From contig VXPJ01000027.1 of NCBI GenBank assembly GCA_009839635.1, forward strand, positions 1 through 25,397: a stretch of 25,397 nt of DNA. The letters are read 5' to 3'. Under the pieces are notes generated by a model that made no database searches, was not told the origin of the DNA, and worked only from the letters and a program-made list of their open reading frames with translations. Source of the stretch: Pseudomonadota bacterium. GTDB lineage: Bacteria; Pseudomonadota; Gammaproteobacteria; UBA4575. This document shows positions 14,705-22,584 of the stretch, one piece after another. The position numbers and the translations under genes were made by a program. Each line of letters begins with the position of its first letter. The stretch's first letter is position 1.

Positions 14705-15217
14705 TCAGTTTCCAGGTATGTCATCCCGGGCCTGGCACTCCGCCTCATTGACGTACAGGTAATGGTCGAGAAACTCATCGCTTAGGGCCGCGACGGCCTG
14801 CAGGATGGTCTGGTCGGAGCCTCCATGCTGGCTCAGGGTACGGGTCGTCCACAGGGTGACGATCCCGCCGATGCCGTACCCCATGTTGCCGACAAACCGG
14901 TTCAGGCTTACCTCCACACTGAAAAAATCCCCGGCATCGGCAAGACTGACGCGCGCGCTTAAAAACTCGTTGGAGTCTGCATCGAACAGGTGCACTGCAT
15001 CAAGCTTCGACTCCAGCACGCGTTCGATCGCAGGACCGAGCAAGCCGATCTTGCGCGCCAGGTCGTCACGTAGGGGCTCGGAAACGACGTTCAGTGGTGC
15101 GCAAAGGGAAAACAGGTTGCGCTTTTCAATATCCAGGGCCACGGCGTTTTGAACGGCAACGGCCAGCAGTCCGAGTGCCGCCATCGCCACGATGTATTTG
15201 CGGTAGAAGATGTTCAC
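14705..15217 (-). CDS. Exported protein of unknown function
   Basis: A protein of 170 residues from GTG 15217, seven bases after the stop of the upstream barrel gene. This start gives a proper signal peptide: NIFYRKYIVAM, then LGLLAVAVQNAVA before LDIEKRN. Earlier ATGs lie inside the upstream gene. The mature part has one notable Cys pair (FSLCAP near the start, EAECQARDD at the end), a helix RDDLARKIGLLGPAIERVL, and beta segments FLSARVSLADAGDFFSVEVSL and GYGIGGIVTLWTTRTL. I do not recognise the family. Probably periplasmic, and co-transcribed with the barrel protein encoded at 15225-16004. Confidence 0.6.
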   Translation of the reverse strand: MNIFYRKYIVAMAALGLLAVAVQNAVALDIEKRNLFSLCAPLNVVSEPLRDDLARKIGLLGPAIERVLESKLDAVHLFDADSNEFLSARVSLADAGDFFSVEVSLNRFVGNMGYGIGGIVTLWTTRTLSQHGGSDQTILQAVAALSDEFLDHYLYVNEAECQARDDIPGN

Positions 15218-15224
15218 CAGCAGG

Positions 15225-16004
15225 TTAGTGCCCGAACCGGTAGGTGATTCCCAGGCGCACCATCCCGAGTTCATTGTCGATCCTGTAGCGGCAGGGCCTT
15301 TGCGGCCCATCGGGCCCGCAGCGGTTGTTGCCGGAATGATTTACGTAGTGCGTGCTTCGCCCGAAATCCATGTACAAGCCCTCAAGGCGAATATCCCAGG
15401 GCCTAGACCAGTGGGTTTCAATACCGGCCCCGGCCACCCAGCCCACCTCGGTGGTGTGATCGCTGAAGGAGTCGTCCGTATCCACGTAGGGTTCGATGTC
15501 ACGTCCCGAATCGATATCGGTGACCGAGCGGTCGATTCCGGACAGGGCCACCCCGGTGGAGACGAACACCCACACCGGCCCCATCGCCCGTTCGATGCTG
15601 ACCCGGGCGGTCGCAAGCCAGCGATACTCCACTTCCACCGTCTCATCCAGACCCTCGGGATCGAGCTGGTTCGAGCGTGCCGTCATGTCTCCAATCATGC
15701 CGTCGATTTCAAGGCGCAACGGCAGGCCGGCAATTGCGAGCCTGCGCCCGGCCAATACGCCGAACACCAACCCCGAGTCATGGTAGTCCAGCGTGTAGCC
15801 TGGCATTCCCCAATGGGCAAAGCCTTCCAAATCCTCAATCTCGTTGTCCGACCAGGCCGAGCCTGCAAGAAGACCGGCGTACATCGGTGCCGGCTCCAGG
15901 GCCGGTTCGGCCAGAGCAGGACCCAGTGCACTGCCCAGCAGGATGAGACCTGCCAGCAGCAGTGTGGCGGGATGCCAGCGGCATGGGGTGGCAAAGATTT
16001 TCAT
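15225..16004 (-). CDS. Opacity/OmpW-like outer-membrane barrel protein
   Basis: A protein of 259 residues from ATG 16004, preceded by AAAGGA eight bases upstream. Signal peptide: MKIFATP start, core ATLLLAGLILLGSALG, cleavage ALA/EPA. The mature protein has about eight to ten amphipathic strands, for example YAGLLAGSAWSDNEIEDL, LVFGVLAGRRLAI, YRWLATARVSIERAMG and VGWVAGAGIETHW, and ends LGMVRLGITYRFGH with a penultimate-strand and terminal pattern of small outer-membrane barrels (opacity or porin-like). One Cys pair lies in a late loop (NNRCGPDGPQRPCRYR). Function unknown. It is the first gene of a two-gene operon with the exported protein downstream. Confidence 0.7.
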   Translation of the reverse strand: MKIFATPCRWHPATLLLAGLILLGSALGPALAEPALEPAPMYAGLLAGSAWSDNEIEDLEGFAHWGMPGYTLDYHDSGLVFGVLAGRRLAIAGLPLRLEIDGMIGDMTARSNQLDPEGLDETVEVEYRWLATARVSIERAMGPVWVFVSTGVALSGIDRSVTDIDSGRDIEPYVDTDDSFSDHTTEVGWVAGAGIETHWSRPWDIRLEGLYMDFGRSTHYVNHSGNNRCGPDGPQRPCRYRIDNELGMVRLGITYRFGH

Positions 16005-16055
16005 GAGAGCCGTCCTTTGAATCATCCTTGTTTATGGTGGCATTGTGGGTCGGGG

Positions 16056-16085
16056 GCAGGCTTTTTGCTTATACGCGAAGCCTGC
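16056..16085 (-). terminator. Hairpin after the dinB stop, possible terminator
   Basis: GCAGGCTT (16056-16063) pairs perfectly with AAGCCTGC (16078-16085) around a 14-base loop. It lies 16 bases past the dinB stop in the direction of dinB transcription and upstream of the opacity-like gene. There is no T-run, so termination by this hairpin alone is uncertain. Confidence 0.4.
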
Positions 16086-16100
16086 TATCGTGTCCATGGA

Positions 16101-17390
16101 CTACTCGACCTTGCTCGGGCCCTGGCGCTGCAGGCTGACTCCAAAACCTCGCCCGCGAATCACGGCCTTGGTACCGAATTTCTCCTGGATGTTGTCCATC
16201 ACCTGATCGACCGGGCCATCGCCTGAGGCCGCCTCGAACAGTTCGCCCTGGTGCAGCGGATCGGCGGCCAGCAAGGGCGAGGCGCCGACACCGATCAGGC
16301 GAAACGCGCGCCCGTCGGCCTCACCTTCAAGCAGCACCTCTGCGGTGCGAAACATGGCCTCGGCCGAGCGGCTCGGGGCGTCCAGGCGCCTGGAGCGCGT
16401 CAGCAGGCGAAAGTCGGCGGTCTTGAGTTTCAGGGTTACACCGCAGCCCAGCACGGCGGCCTTTTTCATGCGGTTCGACAAGGTTTCACAAAGCTTCCAC
16501 AAGGTGGTGCGAAGCTGCTCCAGATCGCTGGTGTCGCGCTCCAGGGTGATCTCCGAGGAGAGGCTCTTGGCTTCCCGCTCGGGATTGACGCTGCGCTCGT
16601 CCTGGCCCCGTGCAAAGCCGTACAGTGAATGGCCGATCTTGCCGTAGCGTGCGACCAGCGTCTGTTCATCGAAGGGGATCAAATCACCGATTCGCGTGAT
16701 CCGGTCACGGGCGAGGCGTTGCTGCAGGGCCCGGCCCACGCCCCACAGCATCTCGACCGGCTTGTCGGCCAGAAACGCGCTGGCCTCGGCGCGCCCGATC
16801 ACGGAAAAGCCGCGCGGCTTGTCCAGGTTGGATGCGATCTTGGCCAGGAACTTGTTGTAACTCAGCCCGACCGATACTGTGATGCCCAGCGTGTCCTCGA
16901 CCTCGCGCGCAAGTTGCACCAGCAAAGCGGCCGTGCTCGTCTCGTGCAGTGCTTCGGTGCCGCCTAGGTCCATGTACGCCTCATCGATGGACAGCGGCTC
17001 GACCAGGGGCGTGAGTTTCAGCATCATGGCCCGAAACGCTTCGCTTGCCTGCCGGTATCTTTTCATGTCGGGGCGCACCACGATCGCATCGGGGCAGGCC
17101 TTGAGGGCCTGGAACATGGGCATGGCCGAGCGCACCCCATGGGCACGGGCGAGATAACAGCAGGCGGCCACGACACCGCGGTGTCGTCCACCAACGATCA
17201 AGGGAAGCTCGCGCCATTCCGGTCGATCACGCTTTTCGATGGCGGCATAGAAGGCATCACAATCGAGATGGGCAAGGGCCAGTTCATGCAGCTCGTCGTG
17301 GCATACCAGGCGCTTTGAACCGCAGGAGGGGCACTCGGCTGTGATCTTCGCAACGGAAGTCATACCGCAGTCTCGGCACAAGACGTTCAT
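16101..17390 (-). CDS. dinB: DNA polymerase IV with N-terminal zinc ribbon
   Basis: A protein of 429 residues. It starts with a four-Cys zinc ribbon (C5-x2-C8 and C20-x2-C23: CRDCG, then CPSCGSKRL), an extra found in some DinB groups, notably in alphaproteobacteria. The polymerase core follows: LAHLDCDAFYAAIEKRD (Asp43), SIDEAYMDLGG (Asp136/Glu137), SVGLSYNKFLAKIASN and KPRGFSVI, all intact. The little-finger domain occupies about 250-370, and GELFEA near the C-terminus is a probable beta-clamp-binding motif. It performs translesion synthesis. No LexA-type box is visible upstream of ATG 17390. It is clearly different from the polymerase encoded at 6592-7926, so the two are not recent duplicates. 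Confidence 0.92.
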   Translation of the reverse strand: MNVLCRDCGMTSVAKITAECPSCGSKRLVCHDELHELALAHLDCDAFYAAIEKRDRPEWRELPLIVGGRHRGVVAACCYLARAHGVRSAMPMFQALKACPDAIVVRPDMKRYRQASEAFRAMMLKLTPLVEPLSIDEAYMDLGGTEALHETSTAALLVQLAREVEDTLGITVSVGLSYNKFLAKIASNLDKPRGFSVIGRAEASAFLADKPVEMLWGVGRALQQRLARDRITRIGDLIPFDEQTLVARYGKIGHSLYGFARGQDERSVNPEREAKSLSSEITLERDTSDLEQLRTTLWKLCETLSNRMKKAAVLGCGVTLKLKTADFRLLTRSRRLDAPSRSAEAMFRTAEVLLEGEADGRAFRLIGVGASPLLAADPLHQGELFEAASGDGPVDQVMDNIQEKFGTKAVIRGRGFGVSLQRQGPSKVE

Positions 17391-17457
17391 GGCTCGATCA
17401 TAAGGTGCATCTGACTACCGGTAAAGCTAGCCGGCGGCCTCCATTCGGGATTCATGA

Positions 17458-17553
17458 AAACCATGCCACCAGCGGTACGCCTTTTCGCTTCCACCCCCTC
17501 GGCCGGTGCGAGACGATGATGCCGACATGTTTGCCAAATCCCCAGGGCCATGA
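17458..17553 (+). pseudogene. 3' tail of the missing ICE gene upstream of the TIGR03757 gene
   Basis: A frame open from 17458 to TGA 17551-17553 ends RDDDADMFAKSPGP, and its stop overlaps the ATG of the next gene (ATGA at 17550-17553). The same ATGA/GTGA coupling joins most later genes in this operon, so this is likely the genuine C-terminus of the preceding conjugation gene, cut off at its 5' side. Its family cannot be told from about 31 residues. Confidence 0.4.
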
Positions 17554-18029
17554 GTGTGGCCACGTTCGAGCCGATCCCTTTTTGGAGTGCACGACTGAGT
17601 TGCGTGCTCTTGACCGTCCTCGGCCTGCTTCCGGTCCAGGCTGAAACCGATGCCTTGCCAAGGATCGAGGTGTTCGCCCGCGCGGATACCCCGGTCACCG
17701 GCCTGCAGGCCCTGGCCGCTGGATCCGGACACGAAGGACTCAGGGTTCACATCCACGTGCTCGATGGCCTGCAGGTGCTGGAGGCGAAGTTCTCCGAGAA
17801 CCTGGCCCGCGATCCTTCGCAGGCGCGCCGCCTGGCCCTTGAGCGGATCTACCGGCTCAACAAGACAGACCGTGCACGGCTGCAACGTGCGGCCGTTGGC
17901 CTGGCAAGGGCGGTACACTACGGAATCGACCGCTACCCGGCCATGGTGTTCGACGGCCAGTTGGTCGTGTACGGCCTTACAGACCTTGAGACCGCCCTGG
18001 TTCATTACCGGCGCTGGCACCAGCCATGA
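17550..18029 (+). CDS. ICE protein, PFL_4709 family (TIGR03757/DUF1525)
   Basis: A protein of 159 residues with a signal peptide (core SARLSCVLLTVLGLLPV, cleavage VQA/ETD). The mature part is PRIEVFARADTPVTGL, then HVLDGLQVLEAKFSENLARD, LAVHYGID-like YGIDRYPAMVFDGQLVVYGL and ALVHYRRWHQP. This is the thioredoxin-like DUF1525 domain of MPF_G conjugation clusters, comparable to TrbC/TraW-type periplasmic assembly factors. Its stop overlaps the next start (ATGA at 18026-18029). It opens the right half of the split conjugation operon. Confidence 0.9.
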   Translation: MSVATFEPIPFWSARLSCVLLTVLGLLPVQAETDALPRIEVFARADTPVTGLQALAAGSGHEGLRVHIHVLDGLQVLEAKFSENLARDPSQARRLALERIYRLNKTDRARLQRAAVGLARAVHYGIDRYPAMVFDGQLVVYGLTDLETALVHYRRWHQP

Positions 18030-19036
18030 ACCGAACCGGGTCCAGTGTTTTGGCATTGGTTCTTTTCGCAGGTCTGTCGGGGCCTGCCCCGGGCGGTTCC
18101 ATCAACACCGCGCAGATCCTTGCACGCACCACGGCCGCCGCCCCCTCCTGCATGCAGTGGATGCCGATCGGCACCTGTTTCTGGCTTCGCTGTACATGGC
18201 GGGGCTGTCGGGTGCGCAGCTCGCTCAAGATCGGCCACTACAACCCGGACCTCGTGGTCGCAGCCTACAACGAGCTTGGCGGAAATCCCTGGCGCGAGAT
18301 CCGTGCCACCCTCGGCATGGCACAAAAGGCTGCCGTTCGCGGACTGCTGGGCTCGCTGCTTTCGGTGGCGCCCGGAAGTGCCGGCAACCGCGCTGAAGGC
18401 TCCCCGCGCTCACACACGAACCTGATGTTTCGCGAGGCCGATGCGATCGGCCACCCGCTCACGCAACTGCCGGTACCGGGATTGATGTGCGGCTCGCAGG
18501 CCCGTCCCTTCGTGCCGTACTTCCAGTCCGGCATCGATGCACTGGCCTGGCGCTCGGCGCTGCCCGAGATGCTGTACCCGGCAAGTCTTCTACCGGGGCT
18601 TCGCGAGGTAGGTGAGGGCGCCTTGCAGACCTGGGGGTCCGTGTACCCGCGAACCGGCTGGGTCACGCAATCCGATGAGCCCAAGGCCGCGGCCGTGATC
18701 GCGCAGCGCACGGGCGATATCGTCACCCGGCGCCTGCAGCCGCACATCTACGTCGCGCTGGCCGGATCGTCCGCTTCCGGTCAGCGCATGTGGCCGCCGG
18801 GTGCGCTTATCGAAGGCGATGGGCGCAGCGGTCAATGGCAGCGCCTGCTGCCGGAACCGGAATCCGGCTGCGATGTGTTCGGCGACGATGATCGGGGAGA
18901 CGCTGCGAGCTGGGGTGGCGGGCTCGTGGATGCAGGCGGGGACTACGCCTGGGCCCTGTGGCGCCCGTACCAGTGCTGCAGGCGGCGCGGTCAGTGGTTC
19001 CTGTTCAACGTCGACTGGATGGCCTACCCGCCGTGA
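18026..19036 (+). CDS. ICE protein, PFL_4710 family (TIGR03756, TraU-like)
   Basis: A protein of 336 residues with an N-terminal signal peptide (VLALVLFAGLSGPAPGGS). Cys-rich segments follow: CMQWMPIGTCFWLRCTWRGC (four Cys) near the N-terminus, LMCGSQARPFVPYFQSG in the middle and YQCCRRRGQWFLFNVDW at the end. Together with the order between TIGR03757 and TIGR03755 genes, this identifies the TraU-like family needed for pilus assembly and mating-pair stabilisation. The mature protein is periplasmic and probably disulfide-bonded. The next gene begins in its stop codon (GTGA at 19033-19036). Confidence 0.9.
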   Translation: MNRTGSSVLALVLFAGLSGPAPGGSINTAQILARTTAAAPSCMQWMPIGTCFWLRCTWRGCRVRSSLKIGHYNPDLVVAAYNELGGNPWREIRATLGMAQKAAVRGLLGSLLSVAPGSAGNRAEGSPRSHTNLMFREADAIGHPLTQLPVPGLMCGSQARPFVPYFQSGIDALAWRSALPEMLYPASLLPGLREVGEGALQTWGSVYPRTGWVTQSDEPKAAAVIAQRTGDIVTRRLQPHIYVALAGSSASGQRMWPPGALIEGDGRSGQWQRLLPEPESGCDVFGDDDRGDAASWGGGLVDAGGDYAWALWRPYQCCRRRGQWFLFNVDWMAYPP

Positions 19037-20376
19037 GCCACCGGGGGTCTGGCCTGGGAATGGGCATTGCACTTGCCATCCTGTGCATGCCGGGGGGCCT
19101 GCACGCCGTCATGGCCCCGACCGAAGATGGTTTCTGGTACTACGAGATCGGCGGGGCCCGCCCGATCTCCAGACCAGCCAATCCTTCGGTGGTTTCGGTC
19201 ACCCTCGGCGGTTCGGCGCAACTGGGGCTGGGCTACAGCTGTGCGCAGTTCGACCCGGTGGTTGCCGTCACCAACACGCTCAATGAAATCGGCGCCGGGG
19301 TGGATCGCATGATGGGTGCGATGACCAATGCCGCGACCGCGGCGCTGGCCGCATTGCCGGCCCTGATCCTGCAGCGCGCCAACCCGGGACTGTACGACCT
19401 GTTCCAGAACGCGCTGATCAAGGCCGAGGAAACCCTGTCGCTTGCCACCAAGTCCTGCCAGCAGATGGAAACCGAAATCGCCCAGGGCAAGAACCCCTAT
19501 GCCGATCTCATCGTCTTGTCCAAGGGCAACGACTGGAAGCGCGAGATGGGGATTGGCGGCAATGATGCGGTGAGTGCACAGGCTTCCGTGGAGGCGGCCA
19601 ACGGTGATAACGGCGTGCCCTGGATCGGCGGGCTGGCCGGGGGTTCGGCCCAGCCGGTGCTGGAGTTCACCGGGGACATCGTCAAGGCCGGCTACAATCT
19701 CAACCTGAACCGCCCGGTCACCGCGAGCACAGCAGCCCCGCCCCTGCCGGGTTCGCGCCTGCCCGAGGTCTGGACGACCCCGGCCGAGGCGCAGCGCTGG
19801 GTGGTGGATGTGGTCGGCGAGAACATCGTGACCACCTGCGACACCTGCCGAAAGGACAGCATCCCGGGCACCGGGCTGCTGCCCAAGCTGCACCAGGAAT
19901 CGGGCACGGTGACGCTCGAGCTGCAGCGCCTGGTCAGTGGGGCGAACCCGCCGACCCTGGCCAACCTGGAGCAGGTCGCAGCGCCCGGGGTGGCCGTCAC
20001 GAGGCAACTGATCGAGGCGATCCGGGAGATGCCGGTCGCCGAGCAGTCGCTGGTCATGGGCCGCCTGGTGTCCGAGATCAGCACCGCGCGCACAGTGGAG
20101 AAGGCCCTGCTTGCACGCCGCCTTCTGCTGACCGGCCGCCAGGTCCCCGAGGTCTACGCCACCGAGGTTGCCCGCGAGCATGCCGATACCTCGATCGCGG
20201 AGCTCGACCGCGAGATCGAGAGCCTGTTGTTTGAGACCCGCGTGCGCCGCGAAATCGTCTCCGAGACCGCAGGCGTGTTGCTTGAGCGCGCACAAGCGAG
20301 AAGGCGCGCATCCCTGCAGGTCCCCGAAGGATCCAGCGTCGACCCAAGGCCCCTGGTGCGTGGCCGGGTGCCCTGA
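19033..20376 (+). CDS. ICE protein, PFL_4711 family (TIGR03755)
   Basis: A protein of 447 residues from GTG 19033, which overlaps the previous stop; the open frame reaching back to 18958 lies inside the upstream gene. The signal peptide core is GIALAILCMPGGLHA, with cleavage before VMAPTEDG. The mature protein has FWYYEIGGARPIS, LGGSAQLGLGYSCAQFDPVV, a long helical middle with IAQGKNPYADLIVLSKG, a CDTC motif (VTTCDTCRKDS), and a Glu/Arg-rich coiled C-terminus. This fits TIGR03755, a TraH/TraN-region counterpart in MPF_G systems. It is periplasmic or outer-membrane associated; its role in the mating channel is inferred from context. Confidence 0.88.
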   Translation: MSHRGSGLGMGIALAILCMPGGLHAVMAPTEDGFWYYEIGGARPISRPANPSVVSVTLGGSAQLGLGYSCAQFDPVVAVTNTLNEIGAGVDRMMGAMTNAATAALAALPALILQRANPGLYDLFQNALIKAEETLSLATKSCQQMETEIAQGKNPYADLIVLSKGNDWKREMGIGGNDAVSAQASVEAANGDNGVPWIGGLAGGSAQPVLEFTGDIVKAGYNLNLNRPVTASTAAPPLPGSRLPEVWTTPAEAQRWVVDVVGENIVTTCDTCRKDSIPGTGLLPKLHQESGTVTLELQRLVSGANPPTLANLEQVAAPGVAVTRQLIEAIREMPVAEQSLVMGRLVSEISTARTVEKALLARRLLLTGRQVPEVYATEVAREHADTSIAELDREIESLLFETRVRREIVSETAGVLLERAQARRRASLQVPEGSSVDPRPLVRGRVP

Positions 20377-20383
20377 TCCGCGC

Positions 20384-20731
20384 ATGCGCCTTGCACGCGT
20401 ATGGCTGAGCCTGCTCGCGCTGGGGCTGGCAGCGATCACAGGATTCGTGCTTTGGCACTCGGTGCAGGTCTCATCCGTGCTCGGGGTGCAGGCCCGCCTT
20501 GAATCCTGGCAGCCGCTCCTGTCTGCAGGCAGGCTGGGCGCACTGGTCCTGATTGCTGTCGGCGGATTCGGGTTACTGTACCTGCGGCATTGCGCAGGGC
20601 ATATCGATGCGCATGTTTTGAAGCACCGCCTGGCCCGGCACTGGCACCTGGTGACCTGGCTGGCCGTCATCGAGGCGCTCCTCGGCCAGCAGCTACTGCG
20701 TCATTTCATCGCGGCCGGGGTGGGTTCATGA
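20384..20731 (+). CDS. Small ICE inner-membrane protein
   Basis: A protein of 115 residues from ATG 20384, seven bases after the previous stop. Three hydrophobic helices are visible: VWLSLLALGLAAITGFVLW (about 6-24), LGALVLIAVGGFGLLYL (about 50-66) and HLVTWLAVIEALLGQQLL (about 88-105). A protein of this size sits between the TIGR03755 and TraG genes in many MPF_G elements. No family name is recognised. Its stop overlaps the traG start (ATGA at 20728-20731), so it belongs to the operon. Confidence 0.8.
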   Translation: MRLARVWLSLLALGLAAITGFVLWHSVQVSSVLGVQARLESWQPLLSAGRLGALVLIAVGGFGLLYLRHCAGHIDAHVLKHRLARHWHLVTWLAVIEALLGQQLLRHFIAAGVGS

Positions 20732-22281
20732 GCGTTGACAGCTACCTCGAACTGTTCACCACCCTGTTCGGCTGGACCTTCTACAATATCTTCTGGGAGG
20801 TGTTGGTCGGGACCGGCATCGTGTTCCTGCCCTTCCTCGGCATCCTCATCGACCACTGGCGCGAGCCGGCCGAAGGCGGTGAGTTCGGCAGTGCCCCCGC
20901 ATTGTCCCTGCGGCGCATGGAAATCCAGCTGTTCATGGCCCTGCTGGTGGTGGTGCTGGCGGGTCAGCCGGCGACCCTGGCACCACTTGAGGCCAGCACG
21001 CTGGCCTACACGCCGCCGCCGAGCCTGCTTGATCCAAATCCGGTTACCGCCACCGTGGCGAGCCCGCAAAGCAGCTTCGGCTCCTCGGGCTTTGCCGGGG
21101 CTCCGAGCCTGGTGCATGTGCCGGTCTGGTGGTACGCGGTGCTCGCCATCGCCTCGGGACTCAACCATGCCGTGATCGAGGGCCTGCCTTCGGCCAGCGA
21201 CCTTCGCACCTACGAGCAGCAGGCCCGCCTGGCCACCATCGCCGATCCCGCGCTGCGCCGCGAGGCGGGTGATTTCTTCAGCCAGTGCTATGTGGTGGCC
21301 CGCTCGAGGTACCTCGCCGAGCGCCCGACCAGCCCCGCTATCCAGTCGTTGCTGGCTACCTACGGCCCCGCTGACCCGGACTGGATGGGCTCGCACGTCT
21401 ACCGCGAGACCCCCGGTTACTACGATGCGCTTCGACCTTCCATGCCGGTGCCGGGCTGGGCGTTTAATGCGGTTCGAGACAGCGAGTATCCGCCGGGGAG
21501 CGTGCCTCGCTGGGGCAAACCCTGGTGCAAGCAGTGGTGGGAAGAGGCCAGCATCGGGCTGCGCCGGAAACTGGTGGCCCAGGCGGATCTCACCTCGGCG
21601 GGCTTCTCCGGTCTGGTGGTGTCGGTCGCCCCGGCACTGGCCCATGAGCAGCACCTGGATGCCGCCGCGCGTGCCGTGCTGGCCAACGCGCCCCCGACGT
21701 GGTCGAACAACGACCTGGTAGCGCGCAATTCCGGGCACGCAGGCTGGCTTGGCACCACCGAGCAATGGCTCAAGGGGGGTCTTGCCGCCGGCGGGATCGT
21801 GACCGCCTCGGCGCTGTTTTCAGTGACCGTCACCACGGTGCTGCAGGCCCTGCCCATGGTGCAGGCAGTGCTGCTGCTCGGCATTTACGCACTGCTGCCG
21901 ATGGTGGTGGTGCTGTCGCGGTATTCACTGTCGATGATGGTCACCGGCGCGCTGGCGATCTTCACCGTCAAGTTCTGGAGCGTGCTGTGGTACCTGGCCC
22001 TGTGGGTCGACCAGAACCTGATTCTGTCCATGTATCCTGACGTCAACGTCTTCCTGCAAGTGTTCGCCAATCCGGGCGAGCACGATCTCAAGCGCATGCT
22101 GCTCAACATGATCACCACCAGCCTGTACCTCGGGCTGCCGCTGCTGTGGAGTGCCATGATGACCTGGGCGGGCATGCATATCGGTCGCTCGATTGCTGCT
22201 GCCACCTCGCCGCTGGCCCGCGCAGGCGACGATGCCGGGCGCTTTGGCGGCGGCATGGGCAAGGCAGTATTGAGACGATAG
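20728..22281 (+). CDS. traG: Conjugal transfer protein TraG, N-terminal-domain type (PF07916)
   Basis: A protein of 517 residues. It starts in the previous stop and opens with DSYLELFTTLFGWTFYNIFW, the classic start of TraG_N proteins. Membrane helices lie at about 18-40, 70-90 and 135-150, and a C-terminal cluster at about 350-500 includes VLLLGIYALLPMVVVLSRYS and SLYLGLPLLWSAMMTWAG. A large periplasmic domain with a conserved Trp/Cys cluster (RWGKPWCKQWWEEA) lies between. TraG_N proteins act in pilus assembly and mating-pair stabilisation in the inner membrane. The length is normal for MPF_G versions, which lack the long exclusion domain of F-plasmid TraG. It is the last gene of the operon here. 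Confidence 0.92.
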   Translation: MSVDSYLELFTTLFGWTFYNIFWEVLVGTGIVFLPFLGILIDHWREPAEGGEFGSAPALSLRRMEIQLFMALLVVVLAGQPATLAPLEASTLAYTPPPSLLDPNPVTATVASPQSSFGSSGFAGAPSLVHVPVWWYAVLAIASGLNHAVIEGLPSASDLRTYEQQARLATIADPALRREAGDFFSQCYVVARSRYLAERPTSPAIQSLLATYGPADPDWMGSHVYRETPGYYDALRPSMPVPGWAFNAVRDSEYPPGSVPRWGKPWCKQWWEEASIGLRRKLVAQADLTSAGFSGLVVSVAPALAHEQHLDAAARAVLANAPPTWSNNDLVARNSGHAGWLGTTEQWLKGGLAAGGIVTASALFSVTVTTVLQALPMVQAVLLLGIYALLPMVVVLSRYSLSMMVTGALAIFTVKFWSVLWYLALWVDQNLILSMYPDVNVFLQVFANPGEHDLKRMLLNMITTSLYLGLPLLWSAMMTWAGMHIGRSIAAATSPLARAGDDAGRFGGGMGKAVLRR

Positions 22282-22584
22282 CCATCGCGTGCATGGGATG
22301 TCATGCCGTTCGACATTTTGTCCGCAGGATTCGGGGGAAATTACGCCCTGGGGGAGACGCTAGCAAAGACCCCAGGGCGAATGCACAAGTCGTGCAGAAT
22401 CTAGTTCCCCCTTCTTGGCTTCGCCACGCTGTGCGACATGCTGGTGATGTCGAGCAAATCGTGACAGGAATCAATCTAGCAAAATATTTGTGAACATGGC
22501 GTGATATATGCGGGCAGCATCATGATTATTGCATGAACATATGCGATACTACGCGCCACATGTTCCTGATCGAAGGAGATGGCA
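22282..22584. other. Intergenic region after traG with a strong hairpin
   Basis: About 300 bases with no supported gene. CGCCCTGGGG (22344-22353) pairs with CCCCAGGGCG (22370-22379), a perfect 10-base stem with a 16-base loop and no T-run. A 33-codon open frame, ATG 22302 (MPFDILSAGFGGNYALGE...) to TAG, crosses the hairpin but has no recognised relative. The last 100 bases are AT-richer and must contain the promoter of the sensor-regulator gene; TTGCAT (22529) and GATACT (22545) are present but too close together to be a standard pair. Confidence 0.45.

Noticed and set aside
17391..17450. LexA (SOS) box upstream of the DinB gene
   Set aside because: No CTGT-N8-ACAG or close variant was found upstream of either polymerase gene.
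19024..20670. A 548-codon minus-strand open frame opposite the TIGR03755 gene
   Set aside because: It is rich in Arg, Gly, His and Gln, has no recognisable domain and mirrors a well-supported conjugation gene on the plus strand; typical antisense shadow in GC-rich DNA.
20701..21765. A 354-codon minus-strand open frame opposite traG
   Set aside because: Composition typical of an antisense shadow; the plus-strand TraG_N protein with ATGA coupling is far better supported.
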